DNA from: Marisalimonas marina
GTDB lineage: Bacteria > Pseudomonadota > Alphaproteobacteria > Puniceispirillales > Marisalimonadaceae
Direction: 5' to 3'
Assembly (NCBI GenBank): GCA_038131365.1
Contig: JAYPPH010000003.1
Span: 620,001 to 684,000, forward strand
DNA length: 64,000 nucleotides
A model generated the notes under the pieces. The model saw only the letters and a program-made list of their open reading frames with translations, made no database searches and was not told the origin of the DNA. Position 1 is the first letter of the stretch, and every line of letters begins with the position of its first letter. Positions 58,075 to 64,000 of this stretch are shown piece by piece. The translations under genes and the position numbers were made by a program.

Positions 58075-58488
58075 TTATTTTCCAATGTTTAAAGTTCGCA
58101 TAGTTAATGCTCTTAGGGTGGTAATTACTTCGACGTTATTCTGGTATTGTCTTGATGCTTCCATCATATCAACCATTTCTTCGTCAACATTGACGGCTGC
58201 TTTATAAATGTAACCTGCTTCATCTGCATCCGGGTGAGCTGGCATATATGATTTAATAGGCTCTCTACCTATTTCCTTGACTTCTACGGCGTCTACAGTA
58301 GCAATTCCATTTTTTTTAACTAAATCACTATATTGAGTTTCAAAAATTGGCTTTAAAGGTTTGTAAGTAGTCTTGGGGTCACCAGTGGTTGAGCCTGCAT
58401 TAGCAAGGTTTGAGGCAACAGTATTTAATCGCACTAACTGTGCTGCCATGGCTCTACCTGCTATATCATAAATTGATTTAATATTCAT
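58075..58488 (-). CDS. flgC: flagellar proximal rod protein FlgC
   Basis: 137 residues with AAQLVRLNTVASNLANAGSTT at the N-terminus and DMMEASRQYQNNVEVITTLRAL at the C-terminus, standard for FlgC. Its ATG shares one base with the flgB stop, indicating coupled translation. Proximal rod subunit. Intact. Confidence 0.95.
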   Translation of the reverse strand: MNIKSIYDIAGRAMAAQLVRLNTVASNLANAGSTTGDPKTTYKPLKPIFETQYSDLVKKNGIATVDAVEVKEIGREPIKSYMPAHPDADEAGYIYKAAVNVDEEMVDMMEASRQYQNNVEVITTLRALTMRTLNIGK

Positions 58489-58874
58489 TATTCACCCCTA
58501 ATTGCAGACATAATTTTATTAATTTTGCCATTAAGAAAATTAACAGTAGATGAATATCTCATTGAATTTTCAGCAAATTGCATTTGCTCAACTGCTAACT
58601 CAACTGTATTACCATCAAGAGATGTAATTAGAGGTTCTCTGTAAGAGACTTCATTAAATGATTTACCTGAATTATGAACAATATGACTTTGATGAGTTGT
58701 CTTAATAGGACCGTCCCTATCTACTTTTTTTAACTCATCTAAAAAACTTATATCTCTAGCTTTGTAATTTGGTGTTGCAGCATTAGCAATATTAGAGGCT
58801 AATATATTATTACGCTTTCCTCTTAATTGTAACGCTTTTGAATAAAAAGATAATTGATCCTTAATCGCATCCAT
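58488..58874 (-). CDS. flgB: flagellar proximal rod protein FlgB
   Basis: 128 residues from the ATG at 58874 (MDAIKDQLSFYSKALQLRG). A start at 58904 would add ten atypical residues. It has RNNILASNIANAATPNYKARDI and a C-terminal AENSMRYSSTVNFLNGKI, typical FlgB. It is first in the rod/hook operon and has a perfect sigma-54 promoter 41 bases upstream. Confidence 0.94.
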   Translation of the reverse strand: MDAIKDQLSFYSKALQLRGKRNNILASNIANAATPNYKARDISFLDELKKVDRDGPIKTTHQSHIVHNSGKSFNEVSYREPLITSLDGNTVELAVEQMQFAENSMRYSSTVNFLNGKINKIMSAIRGE

Positions 58875-58914
58875 CTTAAAAACTCTTATTATAACTAAAT
58901 TCAAAGTTATGATT

Positions 58915-58929
58915 GCAAATTAAGTGCCA
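58915..58929 (-). promoter_or_regulatory. sigma-54 promoter of the flgBCDEF operon
   Basis: Reverse strand TGGCACTTAATTTGC, exact -24/-12 consensus, 41 bases upstream of the flgB ATG. Confidence 0.87.
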
Positions 58930-58961
58930 ATTATTTTAGCGACTATTTTTTCTTATAAAAA

Positions 58962-58988
58962 CTATAAGATTTTTTTAATTGTCGTATA
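58962..58988 (+). promoter_or_regulatory. sigma-28-like promoter of the gene at 59014
   Basis: CTATA, 14 bases, GTCGTATA. One mismatch to CTAAA. Same spacing as the fliS2 and flagellin 3 elements and 25 bases before the ATG. Confidence 0.5.
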
Positions 58989-59013
58989 AGATATATCATG
59001 TAAGGTATAAATT

Positions 59014-59472
59014 ATGGACTTGTCTGAAAAAATTTTAGATAAAAAAGAAGAACTTCTAGACGAATTTGAAAATTTAAAACTAGAAGAATTAGCCCTAAAA
59101 ATTAAACAAATTGCTAACCGTGAAAATGATTTTATTTTCAATATCGCATGTCTAGCAGCAAGAGTTTCAGTTTTAAACCAAAGAATACAAGCTATAATAA
59201 ATGAAAATACTGCCAATGATAATTACGTAAAAGAAGAAAAAAGTGATACTGGAAACATAGTAGAAAAAATTATAAGACGTTCAAAAAAACCAACTAACGA
59301 GCCTGTAGAGTGGGTAAGAGTTCAAATAAAAGAAACTACTGAGGTTAATGGTGTTAGGTTTCCATCAGGTATTCAAATTGACGTTACTGACGAAGATGCA
59401 AAAAAGATGATAGAGGGTGATAAGGCGATAATGCTAGAAGATTTAGAAGAAAATAAAGAAAAAGTAGAGTAA
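59014..59472 (+). CDS. orphan coiled-coil protein, unknown function
   Basis: 152 residues. Helical N-terminus (DKKEELLDEFENLKLEELAL) and a compact C-terminal part with VEWVRVQIKETTEVNGVRF and PSGIQIDVTDEDAKKMI, perhaps a small beta domain. No signal or membrane segment. It lies alone on the plus strand between flgB and the gene at 59476, with which it converges. A sigma-28-like element upstream suggests a late flagellar or chemotaxis-associated role. Function not recognised. Confidence 0.55.
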   Translation: MDLSEKILDKKEELLDEFENLKLEELALKIKQIANRENDFIFNIACLAARVSVLNQRIQAIINENTANDNYVKEEKSDTGNIVEKIIRRSKKPTNEPVEWVRVQIKETTEVNGVRFPSGIQIDVTDEDAKKMIEGDKAIMLEDLEENKEKVE

Positions 59473-59475
59473 AAA

Positions 59476-59892
59476 TTATTTTCTGTAGTATGTATAAATT
59501 GCCTCAACTTCGTCTTCTCTAAGGCCTGTTTTATTAATTATTTCTTCTCTTGTGCTACCTTCTCTTGCCATCTCTATGGCTATGGTTAACACATCTTCTG
59601 ATCCTTTGATTTCACCTAATCTGCTGATTTCTCTTTCTATAAAAACTATCTTTTCTGATATTTTACTGATTTCTTTTTTTTGTTGATCTAACAAATTACC
59701 TACAGCAATCAAGTATTCTTTTATTTCTTGATTGTATTTGTTTAATCCTTCAACGAGGTTAAAAATTATATCTTTTTCTTGTTTATGCTTCTGATTTTGA
59801 AAAAAAAATAATAATAAAAAACCTATAACTAAAACACAAATAGACGAGAAAACAAAAATTTCAAAATTAGATAATAAAAAATCTTCAATCAT
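59476..59892 (-). CDS. DUF2802-like membrane protein of flagellar loci
   Basis: 138 residues: an N-terminal membrane helix (about 12-32, IFVFSSICVLVIGFLLLFFF), a coiled coil, and a C-terminal helix-turn-helix-like segment AIEMAREGSTREEIINKTGLREDEVEAIYTY. This layout matches, from memory, the DUF2802 family that sits in flagellar operons of proteobacteria. It lies 51 bases after the flgN candidate. Role unknown. The family call is moderate. Confidence 0.6.
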   Translation of the reverse strand: MIEDFLLSNFEIFVFSSICVLVIGFLLLFFFQNQKHKQEKDIIFNLVEGLNKYNQEIKEYLIAVGNLLDQQKKEISKISEKIVFIEREISRLGEIKGSEDVLTIAIEMAREGSTREEIINKTGLREDEVEAIYTYYRK

Positions 59893-59943
59893 AAATTCAT
59901 ATTCATCATTTTTGAGAAAATTGCTATAAATAATTTATAAAAA

Positions 59944-60216
59944 TTATACTTGAGATCTTGAAAATGAGTCTATGATCTCAGCTTTTGGTAGGATTTTTTC
60001 TTGTAATGATTCAATCTTAGAAATAATTTCTAGAAAAATATTTTTATTATCTAAAATGAAATTATCTGATTGTAAATCTTCCTTATTAGTTGAAATTTCA
60101 GCTAAAAGATCTTGAAGTTTATTATTAACTTTTTGAAATTCTGAAGAGTTAAATTTTTCTTTATCTAACTCTTCCAATCTTCCTAATATAGAAGTAAATT
60201 CTTCAATTTTATTCAT
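59944..60216 (-). CDS. flgN: FlgN-like export chaperone candidate
   Basis: 90 residues, wholly helical and charged. FlgN chaperones for FlgK/FlgL are helical proteins encoded after flgM, and this gene lies 17 bases after flgM. At 90 residues it is shorter than typical FlgN (140), and its sequence alone would not identify it. It might instead serve a different partner. Positional call. Confidence 0.45.
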   Translation of the reverse strand: MNKIEEFTSILGRLEELDKEKFNSSEFQKVNNKLQDLLAEISTNKEDLQSDNFILDNKNIFLEIISKIESLQEKILPKAEIIDSFSRSQV

Positions 60217-60233
60217 AAAAAATACTTTTAAAA

Positions 60234-60527
60234 TTATGATTTCATTTCTTTGTAGGCTTGCATTAGAGCATCTGTAACTTTATCAACATCAATTGGATAA
60301 TTACCTGATGAAATTGCATCTTTAATTCTTTGTACTTTATCACTATTAATGGGAGCTGATTTAGCTAAATCTGCTGCTAATAACTTAGTCTGATTTAAAT
60401 CAACAACATTATCACTAACCTCAGACTTGATTTTAGATACACCTTTTACAGAGGTTTCATGACCTTGTTTACTTTTAGAAATATTTTTTTGAATATTACT
60501 ATATGTATTATTTGATATTTTATCCAT
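60234..60527 (-). CDS. flgM: anti-sigma-28 factor FlgM
   Basis: 97 residues from the ATG at 60527 (MDKISNNTYSN), which has GGAG 12 bases upstream. An earlier start at 60545 is less likely. The C-terminal FlgM core reads SAPINSDKVQRIKDAISSGNYPIDVDKVTDALM, the segment that binds FliA. FlgM implies that the genome encodes sigma-28, not seen in this window. Its own promoter looks sigma-28-like, giving a feedback loop as in Salmonella. Confidence 0.92.
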   Translation of the reverse strand: MDKISNNTYSNIQKNISKSKQGHETSVKGVSKIKSEVSDNVVDLNQTKLLAADLAKSAPINSDKVQRIKDAISSGNYPIDVDKVTDALMQAYKEMKS

Positions 60528-60548
60528 AATCTTATCTCCGCACACACT

Positions 60549-60576
60549 AATACGACAGTTTTTATTTTTATTTTAG
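60549..60576 (-). promoter_or_regulatory. sigma-28-like promoter of flgM
   Basis: Reverse strand CTAAA, 15 bases, GTCGTATT. The -35 half overlaps the flgA stop codon (60573-60575). 22 bases before the flgM ATG. Confidence 0.6.
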
Positions 60577-61334
60577 CGAAAAACTCTAATTATTTTATTT
60601 TTTTGTATATAACCTTTAATAACCTTGCCACTTCTAATATTTTTGACGCGTATTAAATCATCTAAATTTCCTGAATTCAATGCTTCTCCAAGCACTATTA
60701 CAGATACATTTTTTGTATTTGAAACAATTGAAACCTGATCTCCATTATTAACGTCAAATTTTTCTATAAGATGTCTGGGATGCAATATTTGATCCATTTT
60801 TAAATTTTTATTTAATTTTCTTCCTATTAATTCATTCTTATGTTTAAAAAATGAAGATTGGGAGGAAATACCCGAAAATACAACCTTAATATCTTCTTCT
60901 TGTAGAACTGAATTTTTCTCTATCCCTCTACTAAGCTTAAAAACTTTAAACTTTTTTTTAACCTTTTTTTCTTTTTTAGATAAATTAGAACTGTTTTTAG
61001 CTTTATTTTTGTTTTCAAAGATAAGATTTTTAGATTTAGCCTTTTTTTCTTCATCTATCTTAATTCTTACAAATAAATCAAGATCGTCATCATTTGGACA
61101 TTTTACTCTAACCAATTTGGAAGAATTTAAATGCTTACTAATTTCTAGTTTTTGATTACAATCTTTATAAATACGACTATCTGAAAATATCGGCGTTCCC
61201 AATATCCCATTAGATGACAACCAATTAGATACTTTCGATGAGATTTCTTTTCCTGAGATAGCTAAAACAGGGTTAGTATTAAAAATCAAGAGCATTGTTA
61301 ACAAAAAAATAATTCTTATCAAGGCTGAAATCAA
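60573..61334 (-). CDS. flgA: flagellar P-ring assembly chaperone FlgA
   Basis: 253 residues: signal peptide (about 1-25, ending NPVLA), a Lys-rich middle, and a C-terminal SAF domain with LSRGIEKNSVLQEEDIKVV, GRKLNKNLKMDQIL and NNGDQVSIVSNTKNVSVIV, the FlgA pattern. It helps FlgI build the P ring in the periplasm. It starts three bases after the preceding gene's stop and ends where the flgM promoter begins. Confidence 0.88.
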   Translation of the reverse strand: MISALIRIIFLLTMLLIFNTNPVLAISGKEISSKVSNWLSSNGILGTPIFSDSRIYKDCNQKLEISKHLNSSKLVRVKCPNDDDLDLFVRIKIDEEKKAKSKNLIFENKNKAKNSSNLSKKEKKVKKKFKVFKLSRGIEKNSVLQEEDIKVVFSGISSQSSFFKHKNELIGRKLNKNLKMDQILHPRHLIEKFDVNNGDQVSIVSNTKNVSVIVLGEALNSGNLDDLIRVKNIRSGKVIKGYIQKNKIIRVFR

Positions 61335-61337
61335 TTT

Positions 61338-61775
61338 CTAGCCTCCAAAAAAGTAGATCTGAGATGAAAGTGGAGATTGATTAAAATTTTCTTTCTGATT
61401 TTTATTTTTTTTAATGATTAAGTTTTTTATTTCATTAATACTTGGAAGATAAAGTTGTTTTCCAGAAAAAAGAAAATTAGGATTATTCCTAACAAAGGCC
61501 TTTTTATTGAAATGAACTATTGCTAAACTTAAAATACTTTGATTGAAAGATTTAGAGCCATAATATTTCAACATTATATCACTTAATGTTTCATTCTTTA
61601 GAACAACATGTTTTGAGCTGTAGTTTAAATCTCTTAAAAATAAATTATCTGAATTATTATAACCTCTATCTGTTTGCCCCCTATACTCTAAAACAACAAA
61701 TGGTTCGGACACAGATATTTTAGAAAAGCAAATTATGAGAATTATAGTTAATTTAAATAAAGATAGCCTATTCAT
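61338..61775 (-). CDS. periplasmic LysM-type protein resembling the FimV N-terminal domain
   Basis: 145 residues with a signal peptide (about 1-24) and one LysM-like domain with the FimV variant: HVVLKNETLSDIMLKYYGS, then AIVHFNKKAFVRNNPNFLFSGKQLYLPSI. FimV organises polar structures in gammaproteobacteria. Here the gene lies between flgT and flgA, so it may bind peptidoglycan near the flagellar rings. That role is inferred. It ends with a short unique tail (SSQIYFFGG). Confidence 0.65.
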   Translation of the reverse strand: MNRLSLFKLTIILIICFSKISVSEPFVVLEYRGQTDRGYNNSDNLFLRDLNYSSKHVVLKNETLSDIMLKYYGSKSFNQSILSLAIVHFNKKAFVRNNPNFLFSGKQLYLPSINEIKNLIIKKNKNQKENFNQSPLSSQIYFFGG

Positions 61776-61779
61776 CTAT

Positions 61780-62937
61780 TTACTCCACGAATTCTACAAT
61801 CATTTTGTCTAAGTTAGCTAATTTAAGATTATCATTTAGAGGAAGCAAAACACTATAATTATCAAAAACTTCCCTTGCATGAACAATAATAGAGCTATTA
61901 TTTAACATTGAGTTTTCGATATTTATACCTTTGACAATTCCTATTTGCTTTTGTCTAAGCCCTTGTTTTTTACCTAAATCAACTATTAGTTTACCCTCAT
62001 TTATAGCTAGGATACCCTCTAAAGGTTGACAGTTTAATTCAAATAAAAAACTATTAATACTTTTTGAAAAGTAACCTGTAACTTCTCTGTCAATATAATT
62101 AATATCTAAAGTTGAGACATTTTTGATAAACTGAAATTTACTATCTAGATGATATTTAATTGGTAAGTTATAACTCTTCTTAGAAACTAGTTTAAAACCA
62201 GGACCTCTATATAGATTTAGTTCCAGATTAATATTATAATTTGAAAAATTACTGTTTCCACCTATTGCAGTTAAATAAATCATAGGGACAATACTGTAAT
62301 CTCCTGCTTGTATCATTGGCAGGGCTTTGGTTAGAGCGTTATAGTTAAATGACGAATTTACATTTGCTTTTTTAAGATCTTCAAGTGTCTTATTATCCTG
62401 ATTTGAGGCTTGTACATTTGGTGTATTTGAAATAATTTCATATATTTTCTTAAACCATATTGGCGTAGATCTTGATAATTTAGAGGGCACATTGGAATGA
62501 ACATTATAGCCACCCTTTAATAAAGTAATATTAAGTGGTCTTTTCTTACAATTCTGTGCTGCGGTGTCATTACCAACAACAGCGCTTATTTTTATACTTA
62601 AAAATTCTTTACTTTGTTCTTCAGATAATATTTTAAAATCAATGACCCTGTTTGTTGCTTTAACTATTGAGTGATCATTAATGACCGTATTAGAACTAAT
62701 GGCAGAAAAGCCATCTATATTAGCACCACCTCTTAAGGCGGCTATATATAATGCATCCTCCAGAGCCCTTTTTCTAGAGGTATTAATATCATTCTCTAGT
62801 AAAATTGCTCTTCCTGTAGCTTCAACTTGTTTAAAACTCGGTTGAGTGTCTGCCAATAATGGTTTAACAATTATTAAAAGAAAGGCTAACGTTAAAAAAG
62901 TATTTATTTGAACAAGATTTTTGATGTAATTAATCAT
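61780..62937 (-). CDS. flgT: FlgT-like H-ring protein
   Basis: 385 residues. After a signal peptide (about 1-30) comes the FlgT-type start VEATGRAILLENDINTSRKRALEDALYIAALRGGANIDGF. A middle domain with two cysteines (TAAQNCKKRP and FELNCQPLEG) follows, then a C-terminal domain GKLIVDLGKKQGLRQKQIGIVKG. In Vibrio, FlgT builds the H ring around the L and P rings with FlgO and FlgP. It follows flgP by seven bases. Good match in order of domains, moderate in sequence. Confidence 0.78.
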   Translation of the reverse strand: MINYIKNLVQINTFLTLAFLLIIVKPLLADTQPSFKQVEATGRAILLENDINTSRKRALEDALYIAALRGGANIDGFSAISSNTVINDHSIVKATNRVIDFKILSEEQSKEFLSIKISAVVGNDTAAQNCKKRPLNITLLKGGYNVHSNVPSKLSRSTPIWFKKIYEIISNTPNVQASNQDNKTLEDLKKANVNSSFNYNALTKALPMIQAGDYSIVPMIYLTAIGGNSNFSNYNINLELNLYRGPGFKLVSKKSYNLPIKYHLDSKFQFIKNVSTLDINYIDREVTGYFSKSINSFLFELNCQPLEGILAINEGKLIVDLGKKQGLRQKQIGIVKGINIENSMLNNSSIIVHAREVFDNYSVLLPLNDNLKLANLDKMIVEFVE

Positions 62938-62944
62938 ATTCTAT

Positions 62945-63465
62945 CTATGTTCTTCTAGCACTTCTTAACATCATAAGCATCATATCTTTATCTATTTCAA
63001 GAACTGTTTCATAAGTATCATCACCAGTTGGATTTATTCTTACAGTTTTAGCTCCTCTTATAACTCCCTTAACAACAGCTCTAAAAGTATCATTCTGTAC
63101 CATTAAATCTATAACTGTAGTATTTGAGTCCACTTTAATACCATGTATTTGTTCTGCCAGTTCTCTCATAGCGGCCATTCTAGCAGATCTAATAGCCATT
63201 AATCTTTCTGGGCATCAGTCCTACCTGGTTGGCTAGAAACAACAGCATATCCAACAGCTGATAAAGTAGGGATTTTTTCAACTGAACTATCAAAAACTTC
63301 CTTTAAAGCTACGATACCATCACTTTCAGATTTAACTTGTTTTGCATTATAGTTGTTACTAACTGAAAATTGGGAGCCAGGAATATTTTGAAGACATCCT
63401 GTGCCTAATAACAACATACCTATGGCTGTACTAGCTACAATAGTTTTTGGTTTAATAAACGACAT
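62945..63465 (-). CDS. flgP: FlgP-like lipoprotein (LPP20 family) with one frame break
   Basis: About 173 residues if read through. The N-terminus has a lipobox LLLGTGC. The second half carries the LPP20/FlgP pattern LMAIRSARMAAMRELAEQIHG and FRAVVKGVIRGAKTVRINPTG. The two halves are in different frames and meet at about 63203, where CAGAAAGATTAA ends the first piece. Adding one A gives Q-K-R-L-M-A-I-R and joins them perfectly. FlgP is an outer-membrane component of the H ring or basal disk. It has a sigma-54-like promoter 38 bases upstream and heads the flgP-flgT-LysM-flgA operon. Confidence 0.82.
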
Positions 63466-63502
63466 GCAAAACTCCTTGATTAAAAATTATAAGTCTAATT
63501 AT

Positions 63503-63517
63503 GCAGATTATATGCCA
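63503..63517 (-). promoter_or_regulatory. sigma-54-like promoter of flgP-flgT-flgA
   Basis: Reverse strand TGGCATATAATCTGC. One mismatch (C for T) in the -12 TTGC box. 38 bases before the flgP ATG. Confidence 0.7.
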
Positions 63518-63583
63518 ATTTAGTAAGTTCATTAATTTTAATTTTTATTCCTAATTATATAGAAATACTAATATTTGAGCTAT

Positions 63584-63598
63584 TGGCATTGTTCTTGC
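63584..63598 (+). promoter_or_regulatory. sigma-54 promoter of flhA
   Basis: TGGCATTGTTCTTGC, exact consensus, 85 bases before the flhA ATG at 63683. Confidence 0.85.
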
Positions 63599-63682
63599 TT
63601 CTAATTTAAACAGGAAAGTAAACTATTATAAGTAATTGATATATATATATAATTTTTTTAAAATATTAAAGCAGGAGCTGTC

Positions 63683-64000
63683 ATGAATTTGACAAATACA
63701 TTTGGAGGCCCAATTTCACTCCCAGAAAAAATTAAACCTTTTGGTCTTCCTGTTGCAATATTAATGTTAATGGTAATGATGGTTATTCCCCTACCATCTT
63801 TTCTACTAGACATATTTTTTACAACAAATATTTTACTTTCCCTTCTTATATTAATGGTTTCTATCCATACATTTAGGCCACTAGATTTCTCTAGTTTTCC
63901 AACTGTTCTTTATTTGCGACTATTTTAAGGCTGGGCTTAAATGTGGCATCAACAAGAATAGTATTGAGTGCAGGTCATACAGGCCCAGATGCTGCAGGCA
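63683..64000 (+). CDS. flhA: flagellar export protein FlhA, N-terminal part with a frame break, runs off the right edge
   Basis: The start MNLTNTFGGPISLPEKIKPF is followed by the FlhA membrane region (IPLPSFLLDIFFTTNILLSLLILM, then FRPLDFSSFPTVL). The frame ends at 63928 because of a shift near 63911. With one more T in GTTCTTTATTT it continues as LLFATILRLGLNVASTRI and VLSAGHTGPDAAG to the window edge, the conserved FlhA sequence. FlhA forms the export ring. The ribosome site AGGAG (63673-63677) and a perfect sigma-54 promoter precede it. Confidence 0.92.

Larger units (their letters stand above)
63466..63682. promoter_or_regulatory. divergent promoter region between flgP and flhA
   Basis: 217 AT-rich bases. 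Two back-to-back sigma-54 elements lie 66 bases apart (63503-63517 leftward, 63584-63598 rightward). AGGAG sequences precede both starts. No other gene. Confidence 0.8.

Noticed and set aside
58962..59216. Minus-strand open frame of 84 codons opposite the gene at 59014
   Set aside because: It overlaps the better-supported plus-strand gene, which has a ribosome site (TAAGG), a promoter-like element and a balanced composition.
63199..63215. Programmed frameshift in flgP
   Set aside because: The run AAAG is too short for a classic slippery heptamer and no downstream stem was seen. A one-base sequence error or run-length change explains it more simply.
1..64000. tRNA, rRNA, insertion sequences and integrase-type attachment sites
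   Set aside because: I looked for tRNA T-arm patterns, transposase frames, terminal inverted repeats and long direct repeats, and found none I could support. Only the flagellin duplicate is a long repeat.

Overview
The window comes from a compact, AT-rich genome (about 30% GC by eye, not counted) with spacers of a few bases and many start/stop contacts. The order rpsF-rpsR-rplI-dnaB-alr-(mlaE-mlaF)-radA-cvpA-purF-SDR beside a fabD-fabG-acpP-fabF block is, from memory, an alphaproteobacterial arrangement. With the low GC this suggests a streamlined marine alphaproteobacterium. I cannot place it further from sequence alone.

Layout. (1) 1-12.3 kb is housekeeping: leftward fatty-acid synthesis genes, then a rightward run of ribosomal proteins, DnaB helicase, alanine racemase, an Mla-type lipid ABC transporter pair, RadA, CvpA, PurF and a short-chain dehydrogenase. 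All genes there read cleanly. (2) 12.3-28.4 kb holds three leftward flagellar operons, each with a sigma-54 promoter: a FleR/FleT-like regulator-fliEFGHIJ; fliKLMN; fliOPQR-flhB plus four genes of unknown function. (3) 28.6-30.9 kb carries a FleQ-type activator, fliS, a FliT-like gene and an orphan gene. (4) 31.2-37.9 kb is a damaged filament region with three flagellins and the cap fliD. (5) 38-40.7 kb holds a ClC-type channel, a second fliS and an orphan. (6) 40.7-58.9 kb is the rod, hook, ring and junction set flgBCDEFGHIJKL, with enormous FlgE (about 1,700 aa) and FlgK (about 2,100 aa). (7) 59-63.5 kb has flgM, a flgN candidate, flgA, a FimV-like LysM protein, FlgT and FlgP. (8) flhA starts divergently and leaves the window at its right edge.

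Regulation can be read from the DNA. Nine sites match the sigma-54 consensus TGGCAY-N5-TTGC. A second element, CTAAA-N14/15-GTCGTA, lies before two flagellins, fliS2, flgM and an orphan, and looks like the local sigma-28 (FliA) promoter. This fits a FleQ, sigma-54, FlgM/FliA hierarchy. Together with FliS, FlgM, FlgT and FlgP it resembles the polar flagella of gammaproteobacteria, or the Fla1 system of Rhodobacter sphaeroides, more than the Caulobacter type.

Most unusual: FlgK, FliD, FlgE and one flagellin share repeated beta-rich sequence modules of a kind I associate with virion proteins of marine phages. Frame breaks occur only in flagellar genes between 25 kb and the right end (fliF, flagellins, fliD, flgK, flgE, flgP, flhA). 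Several fall inside these modules. This points to consensus or assembly error, or population variation, at repeats, rather than simple decay. No tRNA, rRNA, CRISPR array, insertion sequence or prophage was seen.
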